DNA of 64,000 nt from Tolypocladium sp. Sup5 PDA-1 (lineage: Eukaryota; Ascomycota; Sordariomycetes; Hypocreales; Ophiocordycipitaceae). Below the pieces are notes generated by a model that saw only the letters and a list, made by a program, of their open reading frames with translations, was not told where the DNA came from and ran no database searches. A program made the position numbers and the translations under genes. Positions 55,289 to 64,000 of this stretch are shown here, piece after piece. Within the stretch, counting starts at the first letter, position 1. Each line of letters opens with the position of its first letter. The stretch spans positions 248,001 to 312,000 of the forward strand of contig JPHH03000035.1 of the NCBI GenBank assembly GCA_000750105.3. The letters run 5' to 3'.

Positions 55289-55383
55289 TTATAGCGGTTT
55301 AGTTGTCGGCCTTAGTGGTTGGCTTCAGTGGTGGCAGCGCTGCTTATATAATAATGACACGGGGCCCCGTGCCTGCATTGGGT
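55289..55383. repeat. Right arm of the inverted repeat
   Basis: An uninterrupted arm whose inner 83 bp pair with 54650-54732 and whose outer 26 bp (including the palindrome at 55358-55371) pair with 54446-54471. Confidence 0.93.
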
Positions 55384-55802
55384 CCCACCTGGATGGTGGT
55401 GCTTACCTAATGACCTGGACCGCGGCCCACAATTGCGTCACGGCACGGTACCTACCTTACCTACCTCGCTTCGTACCTAGGTACGGGGTCCGTACGGAGT
55501 AGTCCGTACCTTCTAATAAGTTCCCTTACCTTAGCGTCCACACCTAATAATACCTAGCTGTCCGCAAACGATCGCCTTGGGGCCTTCGTCCATCTGCTCC
55601 CACACGTCAGCGCTGCCTCTTGGACGGCGATGCCCACGCGTGCGCCCATGTGCTTGCTGCATCCGCCTCATCAGCACACCGAAAGCGATCCGGCCCGTGC
55701 CTGACGGACTCTCCGCTCCTAGGGGCGTCTTGCCTGTGAGGAGGCCAGCGAGAAGCCACACAGACACGACATGCATATGCACGCCGCGCATCTCCTGGCA
55801 GC
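55384..55802. other. Intergenic region upstream of rav1
   Basis: Contains TACCTACCTTACCTACC (about 55450) and GTCCGTACGGAGTAGTCCGTACC (about 55489-55510), the most extended copy of the recurring palindrome in the window. A long open frame begins here and runs into rav1, but the conserved start is downstream at 55803. Confidence 0.55.
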
Positions 55803-58800
55803 ATGATTGCCATCCTTCCAGGCAAACCACAGTCCAGGCTCCAAGGGCTGGCCACGGGCTTCTGGAACAACCGGCACCACAATGTGAGTCAGCCCCGGGC
55901 CCCGGACGTCCCTCTGCGAGCTTCCGAGACTGCGCTGGGCTGACGGAGACGGCTGCCCACAATCAGGCATACATAAGCGGCAGCGCCTTCACCGTCCTCG
56001 AGGGGTCTCGCACCCTCCTCCAGACAATCTACGACGACGATGTCGATCATGAGCTGGAGGCAATCGCCATTGACGAAGCCTCTGGCAAGATCGCCACGTG
56101 CACAGCCGCGCAGGCGCGACTGTACAGGCCGCTTGGCGTCGGCGACGGCAATCTAAAGGTTCCCGATCCCCTCCCTCCGCCTTCGATACCGTCACCTCAG
56201 CTCACATGCCGGCAGTGGGCCCAGCAGTCGTGCTTCGACATCCCGTCCCCGAGCCCGGACACGGCGTGCTGCTTGTCCTGGGGCAGCTCGGAGGAGCTCC
56301 TCGTCGCCGCGAACTCCCTCTCCCTCTTTGCCACCAGGGAACAGCCGGTCTGCTCATGGGACAAGATGCTCCCCAGCCCCGCCAAGTCGGCCGTCATCTC
56401 GCACGACTCAGCATACATCGCCTGCATCAGTCAGTACGACCGCCTGCCCAAGGTTTGGCGGCGCCTGACCTACGGCGCGGATGAGGTTCGCTTCGACGTG
56501 ACGTACCTCCAGCATCCCGACGTCGTCACCTCGGTCAGGTGGCGCAGGCCGTTCCACCCCGAGCAGGCTGCCGAAAACGTCCTCTACACATTCTGCCTCG
56601 ACGACTCGGTCCGCATATGGACCCCGACGGATACGAGTGACGGACGCCACTGGCAGCTCTGGGGGCGTGTCAGCCTCCATGACACGTTGGGGGGCGCACC
56701 CAGCTCGCGGCTTGTCTGCGTCATCGACGGCCGCGACTTTACAGCCTCGGTGGAGAGTGCCGTCAAGGACCGCATGGCAGACGACCAAAGCACCGACGAC
56801 GTTGCCTTGGACCACCTCGTGGCCGTCGCCAACAGAAACCCCGAGATCTGCCTGACCATTGACAGCTGCGGCGTCATGTCGGCGTGGGCGCTCGAGAACG
56901 TGGGGAGCAGCACCGACGATAGCCCCGGTGTGTTTAACATTGCTCAGGTCCAGTCCCGTCAGTTCGAGACCATGGGGGGCTTCCTCAAGCTCCACGACTC
57001 GCCGCATATTCAGGTGCAGACGTATTGCGACAAGTCGGACGGAAGGTTAAACATGATTGTGCATGCCTTTGACGGCAGAGCTGGCGTCTTCGCGTGCAAC
57101 GTTGCCGACCTCCTCGACCCGACCACCAACGACAAGCGCCTTTGCCTGCAGACCGTCTGGTCCGGCCACTCGGCCGCCATCAAGAAGATGGTGCGCAACT
57201 TCAGCGGGAGAGCTGTTGTGTCGAGGACCGGCGGCGGCGAGAGCATCGTCTGGCAGCACTCATCGTCGCGGTCGCGCGATGCCTCGGGGCTTCCCCTGAC
57301 CCGCCGCAGTGTCATTCGCGAGAGAGGGCACATCCATCGCATCTGCGTTGTTCGCAAGGGCCGCTTCGTGGTCCTTCTCGGCGAGAATACGGTATCTCTC
57401 TGGGACTGCCGCTCCGAGACCGCCTCGCCCCTTGCGCAATGCTCATTCCAGATCCCCGGCACGCCGCTCTGCCTCATCATACTGCCCCGGCCCGATGCCA
57501 AGCAGGCCACGACGGCACACATCGCCACTATAACGTCGGATGGAAAGGGACTTGTGTGGGAAGTCAAGCTACCGCATTATCGGGAGGACCCCGGGACCAG
57601 GGAAGGCGCAGGCATCCGCGAATTCTGTCGCTTCGAGCTCGGGATAGCAGAGGGGTTGAAGTATGTCCTTCCTGTGGATCCGGCAGGGTCCTCTCCCGTG
57701 GTGTCGGGGTTCCTGGATGTGTTTGCCCGCGACGTCGCCATTTCCTATACCCGCACAGGCCGGGTCGACTTCTGGACGGCTCGCGTCGACACGGCGCGTC
57801 AAGGCATCGACTGGCTGTCGACGTGCTGCACGGAAACGGGCCTGTCTGATCCAGCACTTGCCAGCGGCAGCATGCTGAAGAAGGCGGCGCTAGTGAACTC
57901 GGCAAGGTCACGGCTCACCATCTGGGACATTGGCGGCTCCCGCCTCGAGTTCGACGAGGACTACACGCTGCAAAATGTGATCCAGGACCTTGACTGGACA
58001 TCGACGCCAGACGGTCAGTCCATCCTGGCTGTCGGCTTCCAGTACCGCGTGGTGCTGCTGTCGCAGATGCGGTTTGACTATCTCAACAAGGGGCCGGCCT
58101 GGGCGCCAATCCGGGAGATCAGCATCCGCGAACTCACCCCCCATCCCATCGGGGATTCCACCTGGCTCGGGGACGGCCACCTGGTCGTTGGCGCCGGGAA
58201 CCAGTTGTTTGTCTACGACAGACGCGCAGGCAGCGGGGACTCCCTCATGGCGCACGTTCGCCTGGCCCACCGCAAGGACGGGACGTGGGATCTATTCGAG
58301 GCCGTCCAGAGATTCAACGGCCCCATCCCAGTCTTCCATCCGCAATTCCTCAGCCAGTGCATCCTGGCCGGCAAGAGCTCTCTTGTACGACGCATTCTCG
58401 CGGCGCTGCACAAGACGCTCAAGTACCTCGTCCCAGGCGAAGCCGTGGACGACTACCTGGGAGTGGATTTACGTGACTTTTACACAACTTCTGTGCGTGG
58501 GCTACCCGTGCTATGGTTATGGGATACATGAAGCAGTGACTGACACGTGCCTCCGCAGACTACGCAGGGCCAGGTGCCCGACAGGGCCAAGGGCTCGTTC
58601 TTGAACGAAAATTACGACGAGGACAACGACGACGTCTTCTCTGAACAAACGGCAGTCTCCATCAACGAGAAGCTGTTGACAATCGGAATCCCCCAGCTCT
58701 CGGGCCACGAGCAGATCCAGCTGGCAGACATGGTCGAGTGCGTGGCGTTGGTGGAAAAGCACCGGCGCTCCATGGACGAAAATGGAGCCCGTTTCATGCT

Positions 58801-60224
58801 CTTCTTCCGTCAGAATGCCCTGCGAAAGGGGCGAACCAGCGACATGCACCTGTCGTGGAGGGAAATCAACTGGGCATTCCACTCGAGCAGCCAGGACCTG
58901 CTCGTCGACTTTGTCTCTCGGCAGGCACACGGCGAGATGCTGTGGGAGCACGCGCGCGGGAGCGGCATCTTCATGTGGCTCTCTGATGCAAATGCGGTGG
59001 TGAGTAGCCGGAGGCAGGGTCATTGCCGAGGGGCAGGAAGCAGCTGACATGTGCGCAGAGGGCACACTTCGAGGTTATTGCTCGAAACGAGTATGCCAAG
59101 AGCGATGTCAAGAACCCCGTCGACTGCAGCCTCTTCTACCTGGCCCTCCGCAAGAAGACGGTGCTGCAGGGTCTCTGGCGGATGGCCAGCTGGAACAAGG
59201 AACAAGCAGCTACGCAGCGGCTGCTGGCGAACAACTTCGAGGACGCCAGGTGGCGCAGGACGGCACTGAAGAACGCATATGCGTTGCTCAGCAAGCGGCG
59301 TTTCGGTGAGTTCGACGCCGTGGTCTAGGGGCGAAGCGCCTGCTGCTAACAGGGAGACAGAATACGCCGCCGCTTTCTTCCTCTTGGGCGGCCGCTTGGA
59401 GGATGCCGTCGAGGTTTGCATACGGCAGCTGAAGGACATGCAGCTAGCCGTCGCCATCACTCGAGTGCACGAGGGCGACGGCGGGCCCGTGCTGCGCAAG
59501 CTGCTCCGGGACGAAGTCCTCCCCGTGGCAGCCCAAGAGGGCAACCGATGGCTCGCGTCGTGGGCATTCTGGATGCTGGGCCGCAAAGACATGGCAGTCA
59601 GGGCGCTCATTGTAGGTGGCATCAGCACAACTTGGGGGAGGGGGGTGTGCATGGACGTCGACGCTGACTTGAGATGGCAGATGCCGGTTTACGCGCTCCT
59701 GGAGACGCCCTGCTCGCCGGATATCAAATCACGCCTGTTCCTGACGGATGACCCAGCGCTCGTCGTCCTCTACTCGCAGCTGCGGCAGCAGACGCTGCAG
59801 ACGCTGCGGGGGGCGTCCAAGGTGACGCCCAAGGTGGAGTGGGAGTTTGTGCTACACAGCGCCAAGCTGTACGACCGGATGGGCTGCGATCTTCTTGGCC
59901 TGGACCTGGGTAAGTTGAGGCTGCCAACTTCCAACTCGCGGACGACGGGTGAGCTAACCAAGACACTACGCCCTGGCAGTGCGGAACTGGGAGTTCCAGC
60001 AGCCGGCCGTAGCCGGGTTCGGCGGAGAGGTGAACCCGCTCAAGCTGTTGCGGCGGAGGAGCTCGCTGGTTGTCGATGACCTGCCGCCGATACGGCGAGG
60101 CCTCGGGATGGGGGCGACACGGGATGGTTCGAAGACAGGCACGACGACCAAGTCCTTGGCTGCGGCGCCGCCCGCGTTCCATGAGCCCGACGCAGGGTCG
60201 CTGCTGGACAGCTTCGGCCTGTGA
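55803..60224 (+). CDS. rav1: RAVE complex subunit Rav1
   Basis: Rav1 is the large subunit of RAVE, which reassembles the V-ATPase V1 sector onto Vo after glucose return or stress. Seven exons (55803-55883, 55967-58492, 58559-58999, 59059-59305, 59361-59611, 59681-59909, 59980-60224) give 1339 residues. The start MIAILPGKPQSRLQGLATGFW and AYISGSAFTVLEG are typical. Exon 2 holds the WD40 propellers (VTSVRWRRPFH; VWSGHSAAIKKMVRN; NTVSLWDCRSE). The Rav1p core spans about 800-1130, with ISIRELTPHPIGDSTWLG, SWREINWAFHSSSQDLLVD, ARGSGIFMWL and NPVDCSLFYLALRKKTVLQGLWR. A helical tail with GCDLLGLDLVRNWEF follows. The C-terminus SLLDSFGL is like that of Rabconnectin/Rav1 proteins. All six introns keep frame. 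Start 55803 is preferred over the longer upstream frame because homology begins there. Confidence 0.94.
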
Positions 60225-60825
60225 GAAGAAGGGCTGGGGCGGTTGTGCTTACGACGACGACGACGTTGTCCATGGATCACGGATGTTGGCGGGCCCATTG
60301 CACAGGGGGGTTCGTTGACGGTGCACGGTTGACGGTGCACGCGTTGCAGCATGTTCATATATGCCGTGGAGCGAACATACCGCGGAATGGGTGCCAACCT
60401 TGTCTGGTTGTATTGATACTGTATTGATGCTGCGAGTATACGGATGTCGACCCGGGGGGGGGGGGGGGGCATGACGGGAATATTGGCTGGTCGAAGTAGT
60501 ATAGGGTAGCTGATTGCACCAAACTGGCTAAAGTCGATTGATTGGTCAGCGCCAACGACCGGATGGCGGAATTGGTCATCATCAACCATGCATGTCACCT
60601 CAACAATCATCACAGCTGCCAGTATAAATCAGTCGCCCTGCTGTTGATTTCCCTCGTTCCCACGTATCCAGGCCACGGCAGCAGTTAATCAGGCAATCGA
60701 CCGACGGCATGGCCAGGGGACGCTGACGCAAACTCCCGCAGGCACGACATCCAGCCAACCATTCATTCATTCGTCAACCCCCCTCTCCCGCATCACCACG
60801 CATCACCGGCCGTCCATCCCAGCCC
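60225..60825. other. Intergenic region between rav1 and OPT gene
   Basis: 600 bp with a GTTGACGGTGCACG direct repeat (about 60314-60340) and a run of 16 G (60454-60469). A TATAAATC string at about 60623 could be the TATA element of the OPT gene. No gene seen. Confidence 0.55.
60454..60469. repeat. Homopolymer of 16 G
   Basis: A long mononucleotide run between rav1 and the OPT gene. Its exact length is likely to be variable and prone to sequencing error. Confidence 0.9.
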
Positions 60826-63496
60826 ATGGAGCCGCTGGCAGCCCCGGCCACGGCCCCTGCTCTGGCCTCGGCTCCGCGTCCGTTGCCCCCCGGGCGCCAC
60901 TTCACGGTCCGCAGCGTGGCGGCCGGGCTCGGGGTCGGCACCGTGATATGCGCCGCCAACGTCTACTTCGGCCTCCAGACGGGATGGGTGTCCATCATGT
61001 CCATGCCCGCCAGCCTCATGGGCTTCGGCATCTTCCGGCTGCTGCGTCGTCACCTGCAGTTCCCCTTTACCCCTGTCGAGAATGTGCTGCTCCAGAGCGT
61101 CGCCTGCGGCATGGCCATTATGCCCCTCGGCTGCGGCTTCGTCGGCGTTGTCAGTCTCCCTCGCCTCACCCGCCTCACCCACACGAGCTGCCTGGCCTTG
61201 TTCTGACCGCACGAGTCGCAGATACCGGCCATGAACTACCTGTTGACCCCGGACGAGCAGGGCCCACTGTCACTGAGCGTTACCCAGCTCATTGTGTGGT
61301 CCCTGGGCCTGTGCTACTTTGGCGTCGTCTTTGCCGTGCCGCTGTGAGAGCCCCCCTTTTTCTGCCGCGATGCAACCCCCCTCACCTGCATGCTTGCCAG
61401 CCTGCTCACCTGCTCGGCCTGCTTGGCCTGCGCTATGGCTAACATATCGCCAGACGGCGCCAGGTCATCATCCGAGAACGGCTGAGGTTCCCAAGCGGCT
61501 TCAGCACGGCCGTCCTCATCTCTGTCCTGCACGGGCAGGGACAGGAGTCCTCCAGCAAGGAAGACCTCGACGCGGCAGCCCGGGGGGGGTTTGCCAGCCT
61601 CGTCCCCCGGGAGGGGCTGTCGTCGTCGCCCCCGCCGCTGGTAGGTGGGGAAGCCGACCCTGTCGAGGAAGACGAACACGAGCAGCAGTCGCCCCTCGAC
61701 TGGGCTTCAAACATGCGTCTCTTGGTCCTGTGCTTCTTCGTCTCCGGCATCATGACGGTCTCCACCTACTTCCTCCCGGTCCTGCGCAACGTACCCATCT
61801 TCGGCACCGTCGCAGCCCATACCTGGCTCTGGACGCTGAACCCCAGCCTGGCGTACGTCGGCCAGGGCATCATCATGGGCGCCGAGACGACGCTGCACAT
61901 GACACTAGGTGCAATCATCGGCTGGGGTCTCCTCAGCCCCCTGGCCAAGTTCAAGGGTTGGGCCCCTGGCCCCGTCGATGACTGGGAGCACGGAAGCAAA
62001 GGCTGGATTGTCTGGATCTCCCTGGCCATCATGCTGGTCGACGCCATCGTCAGCCTCGGCTACATTGCCCTGCGTCCCATCTTGGGCGCCAAGCTCGCCG
62101 GCTTGCGCGAGCGACTTCGCCTCGGCGGTGTCATGGCATTGCTCCGGCCCCCTGCCCACCGGTACTCCCTGCTCCCGGACCAAGACCAGGACCAAGATCA
62201 GGCTGCTACCCACGTCGACCCCAGCCGGAGCCAAGCCAACGGCGGCCGAGTCGACGACGATGAGCGGGATGACGCTCCGCACGGCCAGCTCATCGGTGGC
62301 CGGCTCGTGGCTGTGGGGCTTGTCTTGTCCGTCCTGCTGTGCGTTGTGACGATCCATATCGTGTTTGGCGACCTGGTGCCCATCTACGCAACGGTTATTG
62401 CCGTCCTCATGGCTCTCGTCCTCAGCATCATGGGTGTCAGGGCGCTCGGCGAGACGGACCTCAACCCCGTGTCCGGCATCAGCAAGCTAGCTCAGCTATT
62501 CTTTGCTCTCATTATCCCCCAGTCCAACAAGTCCAGCGTCCTCATCAACCTCGTTGCTGGGGCTGTCGTAAGCGCGCGCCCACCCCTAGCCCGGCCGTCG
62601 ACCCCCTTCACTTTCCGTGGTTTGCTTTGCTGACAGAGCCCCTTTACCATGCGTAGTCGGAAGCGGTAAGTCCCATGTCATCCGAGCCCCGGCTATATCC
62701 CCTCGACACCCTCTCACGCTGACACGTGCGCGGATTAGGGTGCCCTGCAAGCGGGAGACCTCATGCAAGACCTCAAGACGGGCCACCTGCTTGGAGCCTC
62801 ACCAAAGGCACAGTTTTGGGGCCAAGTCATTGGTGCCACTGTCGGTGCCGTCCTCAGCGCCTTTATATATCGTATCTATACCCTGTGAGCTCCCCCTCCC
62901 ACCCAAGCAGCATATAGGGGGCCCGCCCTCCGGCCCATCACTCCATCACTACCCCATCGATCTGCTCTAACCGGTCCATCGGCGCAGAGTGTACACGATC
63001 CCCGGTGAGCTCTTTCAAGTTCCCACTGCATACGTTTGGATCTTCACTGCCAGGCTCGTCACGGGGCAGGGGTTGCCACCCATGGCCAAGGAATGGGCGA
63101 TGGGCGCTGCGGCGCTCTTCGCCTGCACAACCTTGGCTAGGACTGTCTCTGTCGGCAAGTCATGGCGGCCCTGGGTCCCGGGGGGCATTGCTGTCGCCGT
63201 CGGTATGTCACCGAGGTCAGAACGGGTTGCAGATCACGGCTCACGCGCAGCAGGCATGTACAACGTGCCGTCCTTCACCTTGGCTCGAGCCATAGGTGGC
63301 CTGTTCGGATGGTACTGGGTTCGCGTCATGAGGCGGTCCAACACGCCACTCATAATCCTCGCGTCTGTACGGTTTTGACACCACCACCCATCTGGAGCTG
63401 CGGATGCTAACCGGTTGCAAGGGTTTTATTCTCGGCGAGGGCTTTCTGAGCATCGTGAACCTGCTCTTGCAAGGCTTCGGCGTCCCCCACTACTAG
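60826..63496 (+). CDS. OPT-family oligopeptide transporter
   Basis: OPT proteins are proton-coupled plasma- or vacuolar-membrane importers of small peptides, glutathione, or metal chelates (YSL branch). Eight exons (60826-61149, 61222-61343, 61454-62567, 62659-62667, 62739-62884, 62988-63202, 63254-63366, 63422-63496) give 705 residues with about 14 hydrophobic segments. Recognisable parts: GTVICAANVYFGLQTGW and PASLMGFG near the start, PSGFSTAVLI, MGAETTLHMTLGAIIGWGLLSPLAK, LNPVSGISKLAQLFFALI, SEAGALQAGDLMQDLKTGHLLGASP and GFILGEGFLSIVNLLL. These resemble the YSL/PT-type OPT clade more than the yeast Opt1 clade. Exon 4 is a nine-base microexon (Ser-Glu-Ala) needed to make AVSEAGALQ. An acidic linker of about 75 residues splits two cytosolic halves. 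The substrate is unknown. Confidence 0.88.
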
Positions 63497-63594
63497 CTTG
63501 CGAATGATGCCCGGGACCTGCACAAAAACGGATTACGCGTAGCCTTTGCCAAGGCATGTATGTCTAGGACGGGACGGAGCGAGTGCCGACTGGT

Positions 63595-64000
63595 TTATTT
63601 CAGCTTCCACGACTGGCCTCTTTCTTCCTGGCCTGCTATGGACCACGCGGCGTCGATCATCAGGGCTCGAGCATTCTCCTCAAGTACCGAGAATGTGACG
63701 CGCCCAGAGAGGCGGGCAGGCAGAGACAGCTTCGCTGGCGAAGTCTGTGGCGCTGCAAGGAGGAATCCTTGCTTCCAGTGCGTATCAGTACCGTATGGCC
63801 CGGTCGTAAAGGCGACGTTACCATGCTTCTTCTCAACCCATGCCTCGGGCGTGGTCTGCGGCTCGGGTACCGGCTCGTCCCCGGACGTAGCAAAGAAATT
63901 ATCGAACCAAATCAGGAATCCGTCCACGTTGTCGACGGGCCTGCTCAGGTCCGACTCCCAGTTCGCCGTGAAGACTAGGTCTTCTGTCCGCGTGCTACGT
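63595..64000 (-). CDS. PRMT3-like protein arginine N-methyltransferase, C-terminal part
   Basis: A minus-strand gene runs off the right edge; only the last about 134 residues are present. The visible chain TANWESDLSRPVDNVDGFLIWFDNFF, then VAFTTGPYGTDTHWKQGFLL, matches the beta-barrel end of class I protein arginine methyltransferases, including the THW motif that helps form the substrate site. The FFATS..VAFTTGP spacing is closest to fungal Rmt3/PRMT3, which methylates ribosomal protein uS5 (Rps2) in the cytosol. The methyltransferase core and any N-terminal zinc finger lie outside the window, so PRMT1 cannot be fully excluded. It converges on the OPT gene, with about 100 bp between stop codons. 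Confidence 0.85.
   Translation of the reverse strand, partial: RSTRTEDLVFTANWESDLSRPVDNVDGFLIWFDNFFATSGDEPVPEPQTTPEAWVEKKHGNVAFTTGPYGTDTHWKQGFLLAAPQTSPAKLSLPARLSGRVTFSVLEENARALMIDAAWSIAGQEERGQSWKLK

Larger units (their letters stand above)
54446..55383. mobile_element. AT-rich inverted-repeat element, MITE-like, with split left arm
   Basis: The right arm (55289-55383) is the reverse complement of two left blocks. Block 1 is 54446-54471 (25 of 26 positions match). Block 2 is 54650-54732, which pairs with 55289-55371 (81 of 83 match). Both left blocks contain the palindrome CACGGGGCCCCGTG, so the original arm was about 95 bp and has been opened by 178 bp of other DNA plus a second palindrome copy. 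The interior is AT-rich with tandem repeats, a 12-14-bp hairpin (CTGCTTTTTCGA near 54965 and TCGAGGAAAAGCAG near 55039) and no transposase. No convincing target-site duplication is seen. A non-autonomous DNA transposon is the best guess; RIP mutation could explain the AT bias. Confidence 0.75.

Noticed and set aside
55577..55802. Start of rav1 at the upstream ATG (55577)
   Set aside because: The extra 75 codons are Cys/Arg/Pro-rich and unlike the family. Recognisable Rav1 sequence starts at the ATG at 55803 followed by intron 1.
1..64000. tRNA, 5S rRNA or other structured RNA genes
   Set aside because: I looked for T-loop (GGTTCGA-type) and 5S internal promoter words in the gaps and found none with a matching A box. 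A covariance search would be needed to be sure.

Overview
The window is nuclear DNA from a filamentous ascomycete, most likely a member of the Sordariomycetes (order Hypocreales). The evidence is compact intergenic regions, many short introns of 50-110 bp with GT..AG ends and CTAAC/CTGAC branch sites, GC-rich coding DNA, and fungal-type proteins throughout: Hook dynein adaptor, HymA/Mo25, Sfi1, Rav1, an Ama1-type APC/C activator and a 42-kDa-type GH18 chitinase. The genus cannot be fixed from sequence alone. I saw no tRNA, rRNA or CRISPR array.

Layout from left to right: adenylate kinase (+, 0.9-2.0 kb); Hook dynein adaptor (-, 2.7-5.7 kb); a secreted I9-type inhibitor (-, 7.0-7.3 kb); an unknown protein (-, 8.4-9.3 kb); ribosomal protein uS12/RPS23 (+, 9.7-10.2 kb); COQ2 (-, 10.5-11.7 kb); a large JmjC/zinc-finger/AT-hook chromatin protein (+, 12.6-16.8 kb); a secreted histidine acid phosphatase (+, 17.7-19.7 kb); Rab geranylgeranyltransferase alpha subunit BET4 (-, 19.8-21.2 kb); a 4.8-kb gene-poor stretch; chitinase (+, 26.0-27.5 kb); an AMA1-like APC/C activator (+, 28.7-31.2 kb); a syntaxin-8-like SNARE (-, 31.5-32.4 kb); two unknown proteins (-, 33.2-34.1 and 35.4-36.6 kb); a PDK1-type kinase (+, 37.6-40.1 kb); an SNF12/Swp73 chromatin-remodelling subunit (+, 41.5-43.2 kb); Hym1/Mo25 (-, 43.7-45.0 kb); cytosolic isoleucyl-tRNA synthetase (+, 46.1-49.5 kb); a small twin-CX9C mitochondrial protein (-, 49.8-50.1 kb); Sfi1 (+, 50.7-54.1 kb); an AT-rich inverted-repeat element (54.4-55.4 kb); RAVE subunit Rav1 (+, 55.8-60.2 kb); an OPT-family transporter (+, 60.8-63.5 kb); and the 3' end of a PRMT3-like methyltransferase (-, 63.6 kb to the edge). 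The genes are not an operon or a metabolite cluster. They are mostly single-copy housekeeping genes, each with its own promoter.

The most interesting signal is in the AMA1-like gene. Its conserved reading frame is interrupted by two in-frame TAG codons (28985-28987 and 30319-30321) with no convincing intron to remove them. Both fit UAG-to-UGG (Trp) recoding by the A-to-I mRNA editing known from the sexual stage of Sordariomycetes, and the target A of each lies in the loop or internal loop of a predicted RNA hairpin. The first stop precedes the APC/C-binding C-box and the second precedes most of the WD40 propeller and the C-terminal Ile-Arg tail. An unedited transcript therefore could not make a working activator, which would restrict this meiotic cell-cycle regulator to the editing stage.

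A second point of interest is the 54.4-55.4 kb element. It has about 95-bp terminal inverted repeats, and its left arm is split by a 178-bp insertion bordered by two copies of a 14-bp perfect palindrome. Exon boundaries given here come from reading splice sites and frame by eye. Every multi-exon model adds up to a whole number of codons, but none has been tested against transcripts.
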